Numbered from the stretch's first letter, positions 1 through 8,428 are shown. The stretch is DNA of 11,382 nucleotides from UBA4736 sp002404015 (GCA_036747295.1 DAIOCN010000044.1:1-11382); one strand, 5' to 3'. A program made the numbers and translations. Notes: generated by a model not told the origin, from the letters alone.

Positions 1-295
<295 letters not shown>

Positions 296-306
<11 letters not shown>

Positions 307-1714
307 GGGCCGCCTCGTGGGCGCGGGCCACCCGCAGCGCGACATCCTCGCGCCACTGGGGGGCCAGGACCTGGAGCCCCACAGGCAGCCCTTCCGAGAG
401 TCCGCAGGGCACGCTTATGCCGGGGATCCCGGCCAGGTTGCCGCCCAGCGTGAGCACGTCGCAGAGGTACATCGCGAGCGGGTTGGAGGCTTTGGCGCCG
501 ATCGGGAATGCGACTGTTGGAGAGGTGGCGCTGACGATCGCGTCGCAGGACCGGAAGGCCTCCTCGAAGTCCTTGGCGATCAGGGTTCGCACCTTCTGGG
601 CCTTCAGGTAGTAGGCGTCGTAGTAGCCGCTGGAGAGCGCGTACGTGCCGAGCATGATCCGCCGCCGGACCTCAGGCCCGAAGCCGTGCCGCCGCGTCCG
701 CAGGTACGTCTCGAGCACGTTGCCGGCCGTTTCGTCTCGACGTCCGTACCGGACGCCGTCGAAGCGGGCCAGGTTGGAAGAGGCCTCGGCGGGGGCGATG
801 ATGTAGTAGGCGGCCAGCCCGTAGTCGGTGTGGGGCAGGCGAACATCGACGAGCTCGGCCCCCGCCCTCTCCAAGGCGGCCAGCGCCTCGCTCACGCGCG
901 CCATGACCCCGGGCTCGATGCCCTCCACCTCGAAGTACTCGCGGGGCACGCCCAGCCGCATGCCTTCCACACCCGCCTCGAGGTCCCGGGTCACGTCCAC
1001 CGGGCGGTCGGCGCTGGTCGAGTCGCGCGGGTCAGGACCGGCCATCGTTTCCAGGATCAGGCCGGCGTCCGCGACGCTCTGCGCGAAGGGGCCGATCTGG
1101 TCGAGGCTGGAGGCGAATGCGATCAGCCCGTAGCGGCTGACCCGGCCGTAGGTCGGCTTCATCCCGACCACACCGCACAGTGCCGCGGGCTGGCGGATTG
1201 AGCCGCCAGTGTCGGTGCCCAGCGAGCAGACCGCCTCGCCGGCCGCCACGGCGGCCGCGCTGCCACCCGAGGAGCCACCCGGGACTCGGCTCAGGTCCCA
1301 GGGGTTGTGGGTGGCGAAGTAGCCGGAGTTCTCGGTCGAGCTGCCCATCGCGAACTCATCGCAGTTGGTCATGCCCAGGAAGACCACGCCGGCTTCCCGG
1401 AGCCTGGCGACGGCCGTCCCTTCGTAGGGCGGCCGGAAGCCCCTCAGGATCTGGGAGCCGGCAGTCGTCTCGACGCCGCGCACGCAGAGGACGTCCTTCA
1501 CGGCCATCGGGATGCCCGTCAGCGGCCCCGCCAGGCCGGCCGCGATCCGGCGATCGGCCTCTGCCGCCTGGGCGCGAGCCTCCTCCTTGGTGACGCGCAC
1601 GAAGGCGTGGACGCTGGGCTCCTTCTCCTCGATCTTCGCGAGGTGCTGGTCGAGAAGCTCGCGCGCCGACAGCTCGCCGGCGTCCAGCCGGAGCCGAAGC
1701 TCGCTGATGGTCAC
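296..1714 (-). CDS. gatA: Aspartyl/glutamyl-tRNA amidotransferase subunit A (amidase)
   Basis: GatA is the glutaminase subunit of cytoplasmic GatCAB: it frees ammonia from glutamine for transamidation of Glu-tRNA(Gln) and/or Asp-tRNA(Asn). At 472 residues it is close to the usual 480-490. The amidase-signature triad can be read directly: Lys73 in GIPMAVKD, cis-Ser148 in VPGGSSGGS and nucleophile Ser172 in TDTGGSIRQPA. The spacing is the same as K79/S154/S178 of the Staphylococcus enzyme. The start is GTG at 1714-1712. Its GTGA overlaps the gatC stop by 4 bp, and no other start is plausible. The TGA stop is at 298-296, inside the start of gatB. The presence of gatCAB suggests that Gln-tRNA and/or Asn-tRNA is made by the indirect route here; which one cannot be told from this window. 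Confidence 0.98.
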
Positions 1715-2010
1715 GCCGGCTCGGGGTCCTGGATGGCCTTGACCACGAAATAGCCGTCTCTCTCCTCGGGCGCGTTGGCGGTCGCCGCGGCCTGGCCCAG
1801 GCTCGGGCGCGGCTCATCCGGGCGCAGCCGGCTCGCGACAGGTACCACCTGGGCGGTCGGGGGGATGTCCTCGGTGTCGAGCGCGCTCAGCCGGTCGATG
1901 TGGTCGAGGATCGCGCTCAACTGCTCGCTGTAGAACTCCTCCTCGCCTGGTTCGAGGCCGAGGCGGGCCAGCATCGCGACGTGGCGCACGTCATCGCGGG
2001 AGAGTGTCAC
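1711..2010 (-). CDS. gatC: Aspartyl/glutamyl-tRNA amidotransferase subunit C
   Basis: GatC is the small subunit that wraps around the GatA-GatB interface and stabilises the complex. The 99-residue product has the usual length. It starts (M)TLSRDDVRHVAMLARLGL and carries the typical EQLSAILDHIDRLSALDT segment, the ...VVPVASRLRPDEP segment and a C-terminal GYFVVKAI. The frame stays open upstream to 2112, but that extension has no family similarity. I chose GTG at 2010-2008 because it overlaps the TGA of the upstream zinc-ribbon gene as GTGA, the same 4-bp coupling seen at gatC/gatA. There is no clear Shine-Dalgarno sequence, consistent with re-initiation by ribosomes finishing the upstream gene. 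Confidence 0.95.
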   Translation of the reverse strand: MTLSRDDVRHVAMLARLGLEPGEEEFYSEQLSAILDHIDRLSALDTEDIPPTAQVVPVASRLRPDEPRPSLGQAAATANAPEERDGYFVVKAIQDPEPA

Positions 2011-2465
2011 TGCACCATTTTCGGGGGTTCGGCCGCCGGGCTGCGCCAGAGGGCGTTCAGCGCCAGGACGCTGAAGGGGATGCCGACGCAGGTCAGCGCC
2101 CAGGCCACGCACGCCACAGTCGCCGTCAGCCGGGCCCAGCGGCGCCGTCTCAGGAGGCCGATGGTCGCGACGACCTGGAGGATGAAAAGGGCCGTCGCCA
2201 GCACGGTGATGACGGCCGCCCCAACCCGCAGCTCGGGCGGGTTGACACCGGCCTGGGCGGCCGGCAGGTCGGGCGCCGCCAGGACCACCGCGTAGGCAAG
2301 GGCGACCAGGCCCGTGAGCACGGTTCCCACCAGGAACAGAACCAGCAGCCAGGCTGGCAGCGCCGAGGTGCGCAGGGCAGGCTCGCCGGGCAGCTTCTCG
2401 CCGCAGTGGGCGCAGTAGCGCGCGAAATCGGGGAGCTCGAGCCCGCAGGCCGGGCAGGCCCGCAC
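2007..2465 (-). CDS. Zinc-ribbon membrane protein of unknown function
   Basis: I do not recognise a named family. The 152-residue protein begins with a short treble-clef/zinc-ribbon: CPAC at 4-7 and CAHC at 18-21, the 'double zinc ribbon' form often placed at the N-terminus of small bacterial membrane proteins. Three hydrophobic stretches follow, at about 36-61, 81-105 and 112-139, with a basic RRRRWAR loop at about 106-112. The likely topology is therefore a cytosolic ribbon and three membrane spans. The GTG start at 2465-2463 lies 1 nt after the ligA stop, and the gene overlaps gatC by 4 bp, so it is co-translated with housekeeping genes. In Bacillus the lipoprotein gene camS/yerH occupies roughly this slot between ligA and gatCAB, but this protein has no lipobox and is not a CamS homologue as far as can be seen. 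Function is unknown. Confidence 0.85.
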   Translation of the reverse strand: MRACPACGLELPDFARYCAHCGEKLPGEPALRTSALPAWLLVLFLVGTVLTGLVALAYAVVLAAPDLPAAQAGVNPPELRVGAAVITVLATALFILQVVATIGLLRRRRWARLTATVACVAWALTCVGIPFSVLALNALWRSPAAEPPKMVQ

Positions 2466-2466
2466 C

Positions 2467-4440
2467 CTATCTTCCGATCAGAGCCAGGAAGCCCTGCTCG
2501 TCGAGGATCTCGACCTTCAGGCGCTGCGCCTTGTCGAGCTTCGAGCCCGCCGTCTCGCCGGCCACCAGGTAGTCGGTCTTGGCGCTGACGCTGGACGCCG
2601 CCTTGCCGCCCAGACCCCGGATCAGCTCCTCGGCCTCGGGCCGGGTCATCGAGGCGAGGGTACCCGTGAGGACGAAAGTCTTTCCGCTCAGCGGCCCGTC
2701 GCCCAGCGCAGCGGCGGCCTGGGGCTGGACGCCCGCGGCCAGGAGGCGGTCCACCAGCTGGCCGCCATGGCCCCTGAAGAAGTGCGCGATCTCGCCGGCC
2801 ATGCTCGGCCCCACCCCCTCCACCGCCAGCAGCTGCTCTTCTGTGGCCGCCCGCAGGCGTTCCAGCGAGCCGAAGTCGGCGGCGAGCAGTCCGGCGGTCG
2901 CCTCGCCGACCTGGGGGATGCCGAGCGCGTAGAGGAGGCGGCCGAGCACCGGGGTGCGGCTGGCGTGCAGTTGGCGGACCAGGTTCTCGGCGGACTTCTT
3001 CGCAAAGCGGTCGAGCTCCATCACTCGCTCGACGCTGAGGCGGAAGAGGTCGGACGGGTCCTCGACCCAGCCCTTGTCGACCAGCTGCTGCAGCGTGGAG
3101 TAGCCCAGGCCGTCGATGTTCATGCCGCCCCGGGCCGAGAAGTGGCGCAGGCGCTCCAGACGCTGGGCCGCGCAGAACGGGTTGATGCAGCGGTGCGCCA
3201 CGTAGGGCTCCTCCCGCACGACCTCTCCGCCGCAGACGGGGCAGCGTTCCGGCATCTTCCAGCCCGGCTTCGGGTCGCGGACCGAGACGACCTCGGGGAT
3301 CACGTCGCCTGCGCGCTGGACGGTTACCGTGGCGCCGGCGTACACGCCCTTCTCGTTGACCATCTGCTCGTTGTGGAGGCTCGCGTTGCGGACAGTGACG
3401 CCGCCCACGACCACGGGTTTCAGGTGCGCGACCGGGGTCAGGACCCCGGTCCGGCCGACGTAGCACACGATCTCCTCGACCTGGGTCTCGGCCTGTTCGG
3501 CCGCGTACTTGAAGGCGATCGCCCAGCGCGGCGAGCGGGACACGAAGCCCAGCTCCTGCTGGAGGTCGTGGCGGTCCACCTTCAAGACCACGCCGTCGAT
3601 GTCGTGGTCCAGGTCGTGGCGGTGGTCGCGCCAGTGGGCGTGATGCGCGATGACCGCCTCGATGTCCTTCAGCCGCTTGCGGTGCGGATTGACCCGGAAG
3701 CCCATCTTCTCGAGGCCGTCGAGCACCTCCCACTGGCTGCGGCAGGGACCGGACGGGTCCAGGGTGTACATGAAGGTCTGCAGGTTCCGGCTCGCGGTCA
3801 CCTTGGGGTCGAGCTGGCGGACGCTGCCGGCGCCGGCGTTGCGCGGGTTCATGAAGGGCTGCCTGCCGGCGGCCTCCATCTCCCGGTTCAGCTTCTGGAA
3901 GGAGGCCAACGGGAAATAGACCTCGCCGCGCACCTCGAACTCTTCGGGCAGGCCCTTGAGCGGCTTGATGGACAGCGGGATACTGCGGACGGTGCGGACG
4001 TTGGCGGTGACGTCCTCGCCCACCAGCCCATCGCCGCGCGTGGCGGCCCGCACCAGCTTCCCCTTCGAGTACGTGAGGCTCATGGCGAGCCCGTCGATCT
4101 TCAGCTCCCCGACATAGGTGGCGTCGTCGCCCGCCACCGCCCGGACGCGGCGGTCCCAGGCCCGGATCTCCTCCTCGTCGAAGGCGTTCTGGAGGCTCAG
4201 CATCGGGGACCGGTGCTGGACCTTGGCGAACTGGTCTCCCACCTGGCCGCCGACGCGCTGGGTGGGCGAGTCCGGCGTGATCAGCTCAGGGTGCTCGTCC
4301 TCAAGCCGGCGGAGCTCCAGGACGAGGGCGTCGAACTGGGCGTCGGTGACCTCCGGGTTGTCGAGGACGAAATACGCGTACTCGTGGCGCTGGATCTCGT
4401 CGCGCAGGTCGCGGAGCCGCTTCTCGAGCGCTTTGCTCAT
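2467..4440 (-). CDS. ligA: NAD+-dependent DNA ligase LigA
   Basis: LigA seals nicks at Okazaki fragments and repair patches, using NAD+ to adenylate itself. At 657 residues it is full length (usual 650-700). The domain order is complete. The Ia region (HEYAYFVLDNPEVTDAQFD, about 19-37) binds NAD+. The nucleotidyltransferase domain has adenylated Lys114 in ELKIDGLA, plus RGEVYFP and the DGVVLKV motif (282-288). The OB fold follows at about 325-390. A four-cysteine zinc finger is formed by C400, C403, C418 and C423. HhH repeats run from about 430 to 575, and the BRCT domain is at about 583-657 (LSGKTFVLTGTL, KTDYLVAGE). The ATG at 4440-4438 overlaps the pcrA stop as ATGA. The TAG stop is followed after 1 nt by the zinc-ribbon gene. 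Co-transcription with the helicase gene is conserved in many Gram-positive bacteria. Confidence 0.99.
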   Translation of the reverse strand: MSKALEKRLRDLRDEIQRHEYAYFVLDNPEVTDAQFDALVLELRRLEDEHPELITPDSPTQRVGGQVGDQFAKVQHRSPMLSLQNAFDEEEIRAWDRRVRAVAGDDATYVGELKIDGLAMSLTYSKGKLVRAATRGDGLVGEDVTANVRTVRSIPLSIKPLKGLPEEFEVRGEVYFPLASFQKLNREMEAAGRQPFMNPRNAGAGSVRQLDPKVTASRNLQTFMYTLDPSGPCRSQWEVLDGLEKMGFRVNPHRKRLKDIEAVIAHHAHWRDHRHDLDHDIDGVVLKVDRHDLQQELGFVSRSPRWAIAFKYAAEQAETQVEEIVCYVGRTGVLTPVAHLKPVVVGGVTVRNASLHNEQMVNEKGVYAGATVTVQRAGDVIPEVVSVRDPKPGWKMPERCPVCGGEVVREEPYVAHRCINPFCAAQRLERLRHFSARGGMNIDGLGYSTLQQLVDKGWVEDPSDLFRLSVERVMELDRFAKKSAENLVRQLHASRTPVLGRLLYALGIPQVGEATAGLLAADFGSLERLRAATEEQLLAVEGVGPSMAGEIAHFFRGHGGQLVDRLLAAGVQPQAAAALGDGPLSGKTFVLTGTLASMTRPEAEELIRGLGGKAASSVSAKTDYLVAGETAGSKLDKAQRLKVEILDEQGFLALIGR

Positions 4441-6638
4441 CCCTTCTCCAGCGGGGCCAGCATGCCGCTCAGGATCTTGACGCCGGCGCCCTGGAAGCTG
4501 ACGACAAGCTCCTCATCCGTCCGCGTCAGGGTGCTTTTCATGACCACCCCTGAGCCGAACTTAGGGTGCCGGACCTTCTCGCCCTCCCTGAAACGCTGGA
4601 CGGGGGGCTTGGCCAGGGGCGCCGCGACCGCGCGCTCCAGCATCCTCTCGCGGAAGCCCCCTCGGGGTGGCGCGACCGGGGCCTGGCCCTGGCGGGGGGG
4701 CGCGATCAGGGCGCTGGGGATCTCACCCAGGAAGCGGCTGGGGAATGCCGCTTGGGACTGGCCGTAGAGGTGGCGCCGGAAGGCGCAGGTCAGGTAGAGG
4801 CGGTCCTGGGCCCGAGTGATGCCGACGTAGCAGAGGCGGCGCTCTTCGGGCATCTCCGCCGCGTTCTCGAGCGCGCGCTTGTGCGGCATCAGGCCTTCCT
4901 CCAGGCCCACCATGAAGACGACCGGGAACTCGAGGCCCTTGACCATGTGCATCGTGATCAGGGTCACGCCCTCCTCCTGGTCGTTATAGGCGTCGACGTC
5001 GGAGCGGAGGGTGACCTCGGTCAGGAACAGCTGCAGCGCCTCCGCCAGGTCCTCGTGGGTGTCGAACTCCTCGGCCAGGCCGCGCAGCTCGCCGATGTTC
5101 TCCAGCCGGGCCTCGCCCTGGGGCGTCCCGTCGTTGTAGTAGGGCGCCAGGCCCATCACTTCCATCACCTGGTCGACCAGCTCGCTGGGGCGGAGGGCGC
5201 CGATCGTCGAGCGCAGCGATTCCAGCTGGCGCCTAAATGCGCCGACGGGGGTAGCGCCTGCCCTGGGCAGGCCCTCCACCAGCTGGGGCTCGGCCATCAC
5301 CTCCAGGATGTCCCGGCTCGACCGCGCCGCCTCGGCCACGATCGCGTCGACGCTGACCGGACCGATCTTGCGGGGAGGCACGGAGACGATCCGGCTGAAG
5401 CTGACCGCGTCGTCGGGGTTGTGCACGAACCGCAGGAAGGCGAGGACGTCCTTGACCTCGCGGCGCTCCCAGAAGCGAACCCCGCCCACCAGCCGGTAGG
5501 GGATGCGACGGCGGCCGAAGACGTCCTCGAAGGAGCGGGACTGGGCATTCGTCCGGTAGAGGACCGCGAAGTCGCCGTAGTGGCGATTCTCGATCTTGCG
5601 GAGGCGCTCCACCTCGTCGGCGACGTACTCGGCCTCCTCGACCTCGTTGTAGAGCTGGGCAGCCGCGATCCGCTCGCCGCCTACCCGCGCCGTCCAGAGC
5701 TGCTTGGGCGCGCGCTCCGGGTTGTGGCGGATGACGTGGTGAGCCGCGTCCAGGATCTGCTGCGTGGAGCGGTAGTTCTGCTCCAGGTGCACGACCGTGG
5801 CCTCGGGATAATCCTTCTTGAAGTCGAGGATGTTGCGCACGTCGGCGCCCCGCCACCCGAATATGGATTGGTCGTCGTCGCCCACGACCGCCACGTTTCG
5901 GTGCTCCTCGCCGATCAGCCGCACCATCATGTACTGCGCCCGGTTGGTGTCCTGATACTCGTCGACCAGGACGTACCGGAAGCGATCCCGCCACTTCGCG
6001 CGCGCCTCCTCGTCGGTCTGCAGGAGCCGGACGACCTGCCCTATCAGGTCGTCGAAGTCGAGGCCGCCCGAGCGCCGCAGCAGCTCCTCGTAGCGCTGGT
6101 AGACACGGCGGACGATCTCGTCGTAATAGCTTCGATCGGGATAGCTCTCCCAGGTCATCAGCTCGTTCTTGGCCTGCGAGATCAGGTTGCCGATCATCGA
6201 AGGCGGGTAGCGCTTGGCGTCGAGCCCCAGCTCGTCCAGCACGCGCCGCAGCGCGACCCGGGTGTCGTCGTCGTCGAAGATCGTGAAGTCGCGCTTGATG
6301 CCGAGCCGGTCGGCGTCGCGCCGCAGCATCTTCACGGCCGTCGAGTGGAACGTGCCGACCCACATCTTTTCGGCGCCCTCAACCAGGTGGCCGACCCGCT
6401 CCCGCATCTCGCGCGCCGCCTTGTTGGTGAACGTTACGGCCAGCAGGCGGTCGGGCCACACCTTCTTCTCGGCGATCAGGTAGGCGATCCGGGTCGTCAG
6501 GACCCGGGTCTTGCCGGAACCGGCCCCGGCAAAGATCAGGAGCGGCCCCTCCGTGTGCTCCACGGCCTCCTTTTGGGGCGGGTTGAGCCCCGCGATGATC
6601 TGATCCAGGGCGGCGCGCTGAATCTCGGGCGTGGGCAT
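4437..6638 (-). CDS. pcrA: UvrD/PcrA-type 3'-5' superfamily 1 DNA helicase
   Basis: An ATP-dependent 3'-5' DNA translocase/helicase of repair, rolling-circle replication and transcription-coupled repair. The 733-residue protein is the usual size and has all SF1A motifs: Q motif LNPPQKEAVE (18-27), Walker A AGAGSGKT (37-44), VTFTNKAAREM (motif Ia, 68-78), LVDEYQDTN (motif II, 224-232), VVGDDDQSIFGWRGA (motif III, 251-265), LEQNYRS (motif IV, 285-291), THMVKGLE-type motif V (562-570) and YVGITRA (motif VI, 604-610). The C-terminus (about 682-733, with VRHPKFGSGVV) is the Tudor-like domain that binds RNA polymerase in PcrA/UvrD. It is the first gene of the minus-strand operon. The ATG is at 6638-6636, with no clear Shine-Dalgarno sequence; a TAGACT -10-like box lies only 10 nt upstream, so the mRNA may be leaderless or nearly so. 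Confidence 0.97.
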   Translation of the reverse strand: MPTPEIQRAALDQIIAGLNPPQKEAVEHTEGPLLIFAGAGSGKTRVLTTRIAYLIAEKKVWPDRLLAVTFTNKAAREMRERVGHLVEGAEKMWVGTFHSTAVKMLRRDADRLGIKRDFTIFDDDDTRVALRRVLDELGLDAKRYPPSMIGNLISQAKNELMTWESYPDRSYYDEIVRRVYQRYEELLRRSGGLDFDDLIGQVVRLLQTDEEARAKWRDRFRYVLVDEYQDTNRAQYMMVRLIGEEHRNVAVVGDDDQSIFGWRGADVRNILDFKKDYPEATVVHLEQNYRSTQQILDAAHHVIRHNPERAPKQLWTARVGGERIAAAQLYNEVEEAEYVADEVERLRKIENRHYGDFAVLYRTNAQSRSFEDVFGRRRIPYRLVGGVRFWERREVKDVLAFLRFVHNPDDAVSFSRIVSVPPRKIGPVSVDAIVAEAARSSRDILEVMAEPQLVEGLPRAGATPVGAFRRQLESLRSTIGALRPSELVDQVMEVMGLAPYYNDGTPQGEARLENIGELRGLAEEFDTHEDLAEALQLFLTEVTLRSDVDAYNDQEEGVTLITMHMVKGLEFPVVFMVGLEEGLMPHKRALENAAEMPEERRLCYVGITRAQDRLYLTCAFRRHLYGQSQAAFPSRFLGEIPSALIAPPRQGQAPVAPPRGGFRERMLERAVAAPLAKPPVQRFREGEKVRHPKFGSGVVMKSTLTRTDEELVVSFQGAGVKILSGMLAPLEKG

Positions 6639-6648
6639 TGGAAAGCAG

Positions 6649-6654
6649 AGTCTA
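6649..6654 (-). promoter_or_regulatory. Putative -10 element of the pcrA-ligA-gatCAB operon
   Basis: TAGACT on the minus strand ends 10 nt before the pcrA ATG. It fits TANNNT, but no -35 hexamer is found 16-18 bp further upstream. With a start 6-8 nt downstream the leader would be 2-4 nt, so no Shine-Dalgarno sequence could be present, and none is seen. This is an inference from motif and position only. Confidence 0.4.
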
Positions 6655-6683
6655 GACGGGGCTGAAGCGAGAGCGCCGACCGG

Positions 6684-6689
6684 TAAACT
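6684..6689 (+). promoter_or_regulatory. Putative -10 element of the GAF-cyclase gene
   Basis: TAAACT on the plus strand ends 10 nt before the chosen ATG at 6700, the mirror image of the pcrA arrangement. A weak -35-like CTGAAG (6662-6667) is 16 bp upstream. There is no Shine-Dalgarno sequence between the box and the ATG. Both promoters sit in the same 61-bp divergent spacer and could compete or be co-regulated. Confidence 0.4.
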
Positions 6690-6699
6690 AACCGCGCTT

Positions 6700-7884
6700 A
6701 TGGCCCTCCGAACCCCCGGTTCCAGCCGCGACCGGCTCCTTTACGAGGTCGCTGCGGAACTGACGTCGAGCCTCGACCTCGACGAGGTTCTGGGCAGGCT
6801 GATGGACCGGGTCATCGAGCTCATGCAGGCGGCCCGCGGCTTCGTTGTCCTCCTGAACGCCGACAACTCCCTCCAGGTTCGCATCTCGCGCGGCGAGACC
6901 GACGAGGACAAGAAGCAGGAGTTCCTCGGCTCCCGCACTGTGATCGAGCAGGTCGTGGCCGAGCGGCGGGCGGTGTTGACGAGCGACGCCGGGCAGGACG
7001 ACCGCTTCAAGGGCCAGAAGAGCGTGATCCTGCACAACCTTCGCTCCATCATCGCGGTGCCCCTGACGGTCAAGGACAAGGTGATCGGGGCCCTCTACGT
7101 GGACAACCCCTTCCGGGCCGGGATGTTCGAGGAGGTGGACAAGGAGTTCGTGCAGGCGATTGCCGACCTGGCCGCCATCGCGATCGACAACGCCCGCCTC
7201 TACACCGAGCTGAAGAACAACTACGAGCACGCCGAGCACCTGCGCCGGACTTTCGAGCGATACGTGAACAAGCAGGTCACCGACTGGGTGCTCGCCGACC
7301 CCAACCGGGACAAGGTCTTCCTGCCCGGCCAGCGCCTGCGGGTCACCATGCTCGCGTCCGATATCGCCGGCTTCTCGACGCTCTCCCAGGAGCTGGAGGC
7401 CGAGGAGCTGGTCGAGTTCCTGAACGGCTATTTCAAGCGGATGGTGGACATCGTGATCGAGCACGGCGGCAACGTCGACAAGTTCCAGGGCGACGGCCTG
7501 CTTGTCGCCTTCGGTGCCCCGGTGCCCATGGAGGACTCGGCCAAGCGCGCCGTCGACGCCGCCGTCGACATGGTTCGGGCGGTCGATGAGATGAACGTGG
7601 AGCGGGCCCGCCTGAACGAGTCCCCGATCGCGATCGGGATCGGGCTGGACACGGGCTACGTCGTCGCCGGCAACGTCGGCTCGGAGCGCCGTCTGGAGTA
7701 CACCCTGATCGGAGTACCGGTCAACAACGCCGCCTTCCTCTCGAAGCAGCGCCCGGCCAGCGTCCTGATGTCGCAGAGCACCTTCAAGGCGGTGGCGGGG
7801 ACCCAGGCGGTCGAGGTCGAGGCCCGGGAGCCCATCGTGCTGAAGGGCGGCCACCGCGAGGTCCCGATCTACGCGGTGAAATAG
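6700..7884 (+). CDS. GAF-domain class III adenylate/guanylate cyclase with non-canonical active site
   Basis: A likely cytosolic sensor enzyme of 394 residues: an N-terminal GAF domain (about 12-165, GFVVLLNAD, IIAVPLTVKDKVIGALYVDNP), a short helical linker (ARLYTELKNNYEHAEHLRRTFERYV) and a CHD/class III cyclase domain (about 205-394). In the catalytic half I see both metal aspartates (D221 in ASDIAGFS, D265 in KFQGDG), the purine-selecting Lys261 and, at the second specificity position, Thr335 (EYTLIG) as in class IIIb CyaC-type enzymes rather than Asp. Asn342 is present, but the transition-state Arg expected four residues later is Phe346 (VNNAAFL instead of the usual VNLAARL), and the Asp of the IGD motif is Val339. 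I infer that activity is weak or the chemistry altered. No membrane segments. I chose ATG 6700; an in-frame GTG at 6631 would run into pcrA and lacks support. Cyclic nucleotide type is undetermined. Confidence 0.93.
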   Translation: MALRTPGSSRDRLLYEVAAELTSSLDLDEVLGRLMDRVIELMQAARGFVVLLNADNSLQVRISRGETDEDKKQEFLGSRTVIEQVVAERRAVLTSDAGQDDRFKGQKSVILHNLRSIIAVPLTVKDKVIGALYVDNPFRAGMFEEVDKEFVQAIADLAAIAIDNARLYTELKNNYEHAEHLRRTFERYVNKQVTDWVLADPNRDKVFLPGQRLRVTMLASDIAGFSTLSQELEAEELVEFLNGYFKRMVDIVIEHGGNVDKFQGDGLLVAFGAPVPMEDSAKRAVDAAVDMVRAVDEMNVERARLNESPIAIGIGLDTGYVVAGNVGSERRLEYTLIGVPVNNAAFLSKQRPASVLMSQSTFKAVAGTQAVEVEAREPIVLKGGHREVPIYAVK

Positions 7885-7886
7885 AA

Positions 7887-7934
7887 AAGGGACCGGCCCC
7901 TTCTGCCCCGGGCCGTGGATCCCGGCGCCTTTTT
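7887..7934 (+). terminator. Putative terminator of the cyclase gene (copy A)
   Basis: Just after the stop codon lie AAGGG-ACCGGC-CCCTT (7887-7902) and an overlapping CGGCCC/GGGCCG pairing (7894-7899 with 7910-7915). These are followed by a five-T run at 7930-7934. The hairpin is weaker than its counterpart in copy B. The strand and position fit transcription end of the cyclase gene. Confidence 0.45.
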
Positions 7935-8033
7935 AGCCGTCAAGAACCAAACGACGCAGGGGAGCCCTGGCTCCGCCAGGGCGTCTGAGTTGGTGGCCCG
8001 CCGACTAAGCGTCGCGCCGCGAGGAAAGGGGCA

Positions 8034-8062
8034 CGTGGGGGAAACCTGAGGTTTCCCCCACG
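8034..8062. repeat. 29-bp perfect inverted repeat (copy A)
   Basis: Arms CGTGGGGGAAACCT and AGGTTTCCCCCACG are perfectly complementary around a single central G. As RNA this is a long GC-rich hairpin readable from either strand. It has no T-run, so it may be a rho-independent-like or RNA-stabilising structure, or part of a repeated palindromic element. The second copy is at 8429-8457. Confidence 0.9.
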
Positions 8063-8121
8063 CTCCTCAAGGCGGTGGCGGGGACCCAGGCGGTCGAGGT
8101 CGAGGCCCGGGAGCCCATCGT

Positions 8122-8221
8122 NNNNNNNNNNNNNNNNNNNNNNNNNNNNNNNNNNNNNNNNNNNNNNNNNNNNNNNNNNNNNNNNNNNNNNNNNNNNNNN
8201 NNNNNNNNNNNNNNNNNNNNN
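8122..8221. other. Assembly gap of 100 N
   Basis: Exactly 100 unknown bases, a common placeholder for a gap of unknown length. The flanks would join seamlessly with zero missing bases, judged from copy A. The true content may be nothing, or one or more extra repeat units. Confidence 0.99.
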
Positions 8222-8268
8222 GCTGAAGGGCGGCCTCCGCGAGGTCCCGATCTACGCGGTGAAATAGA

Positions 8269-8300
8269 AAAGGGACCGGCCCCCCAGGACCGGCCCCTTT
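8269..8300 (+). terminator. Terminator-like hairpin after the cyclase-tail fragment (copy B)
   Basis: Arm 8269-8282 (AAAGGGACCGGCCC) pairs with 8287-8300 (GGACCGGCCCCTTT) around a 4-nt loop. There are 12 paired positions and two mismatches, ending in TTT. It is stronger than the corresponding structure in copy A. Orientation fits plus-strand transcription. Confidence 0.6.
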
Positions 8301-8428
8301 GGCGTCTGGCTGTGGATCCCCGCCCTTCTCAACCGTTAGAACCCAACGTCGCAGGGGAGCCCTGGCTCCGCCAGGGCGTCTGAGTTGGCGCCCCGCCGAC
8401 TAAACGTCGCGCCGCGAGGAAAGGGGCC

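Larger units (their letters stand above)
7784..8062 (+). repeat. Tandem repeat copy A: cyclase 3' end plus downstream hairpins
   Basis: The first copy of a unit that recurs from 8067. It contains the last 33 codons and stop of the cyclase gene, then about 178 bp of non-coding DNA with a terminator-like hairpin, a GCCCTGG-N5-CCAGGGC stem (7964-7982) and a 14-bp perfect dyad (8034-8062). The start-to-start offset to the second copy is 283 bp. The coding part is nearly identical between copies; the non-coding part shows substitutions and small indels. Confidence 0.9.

Noticed and set aside
2767..4767. Long plus-strand open frame (666 codons) opposite ligA and the pcrA end
   Set aside because: A shadow of high-GC codon bias: no family signature, His/Asp/Val-rich composition, and the minus-strand genes here are certain.
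4566..6665. Long plus-strand open frame (699 codons) opposite pcrA
   Set aside because: Antisense to a complete PcrA with all motifs; composition typical of a reverse-frame shadow.
6631..6699. Earlier GTG start for the cyclase (adds 23 residues)
   Set aside because: It would overlap pcrA, has no Shine-Dalgarno sequence and adds no recognisable sequence; ATG 6700 fits the -10 box spacing.
8075..8383. Open frame spanning the N gap
   Set aside because: It begins inside the duplicated cyclase tail in a frame kept open partly by unknown bases; better described as a repeat copy.
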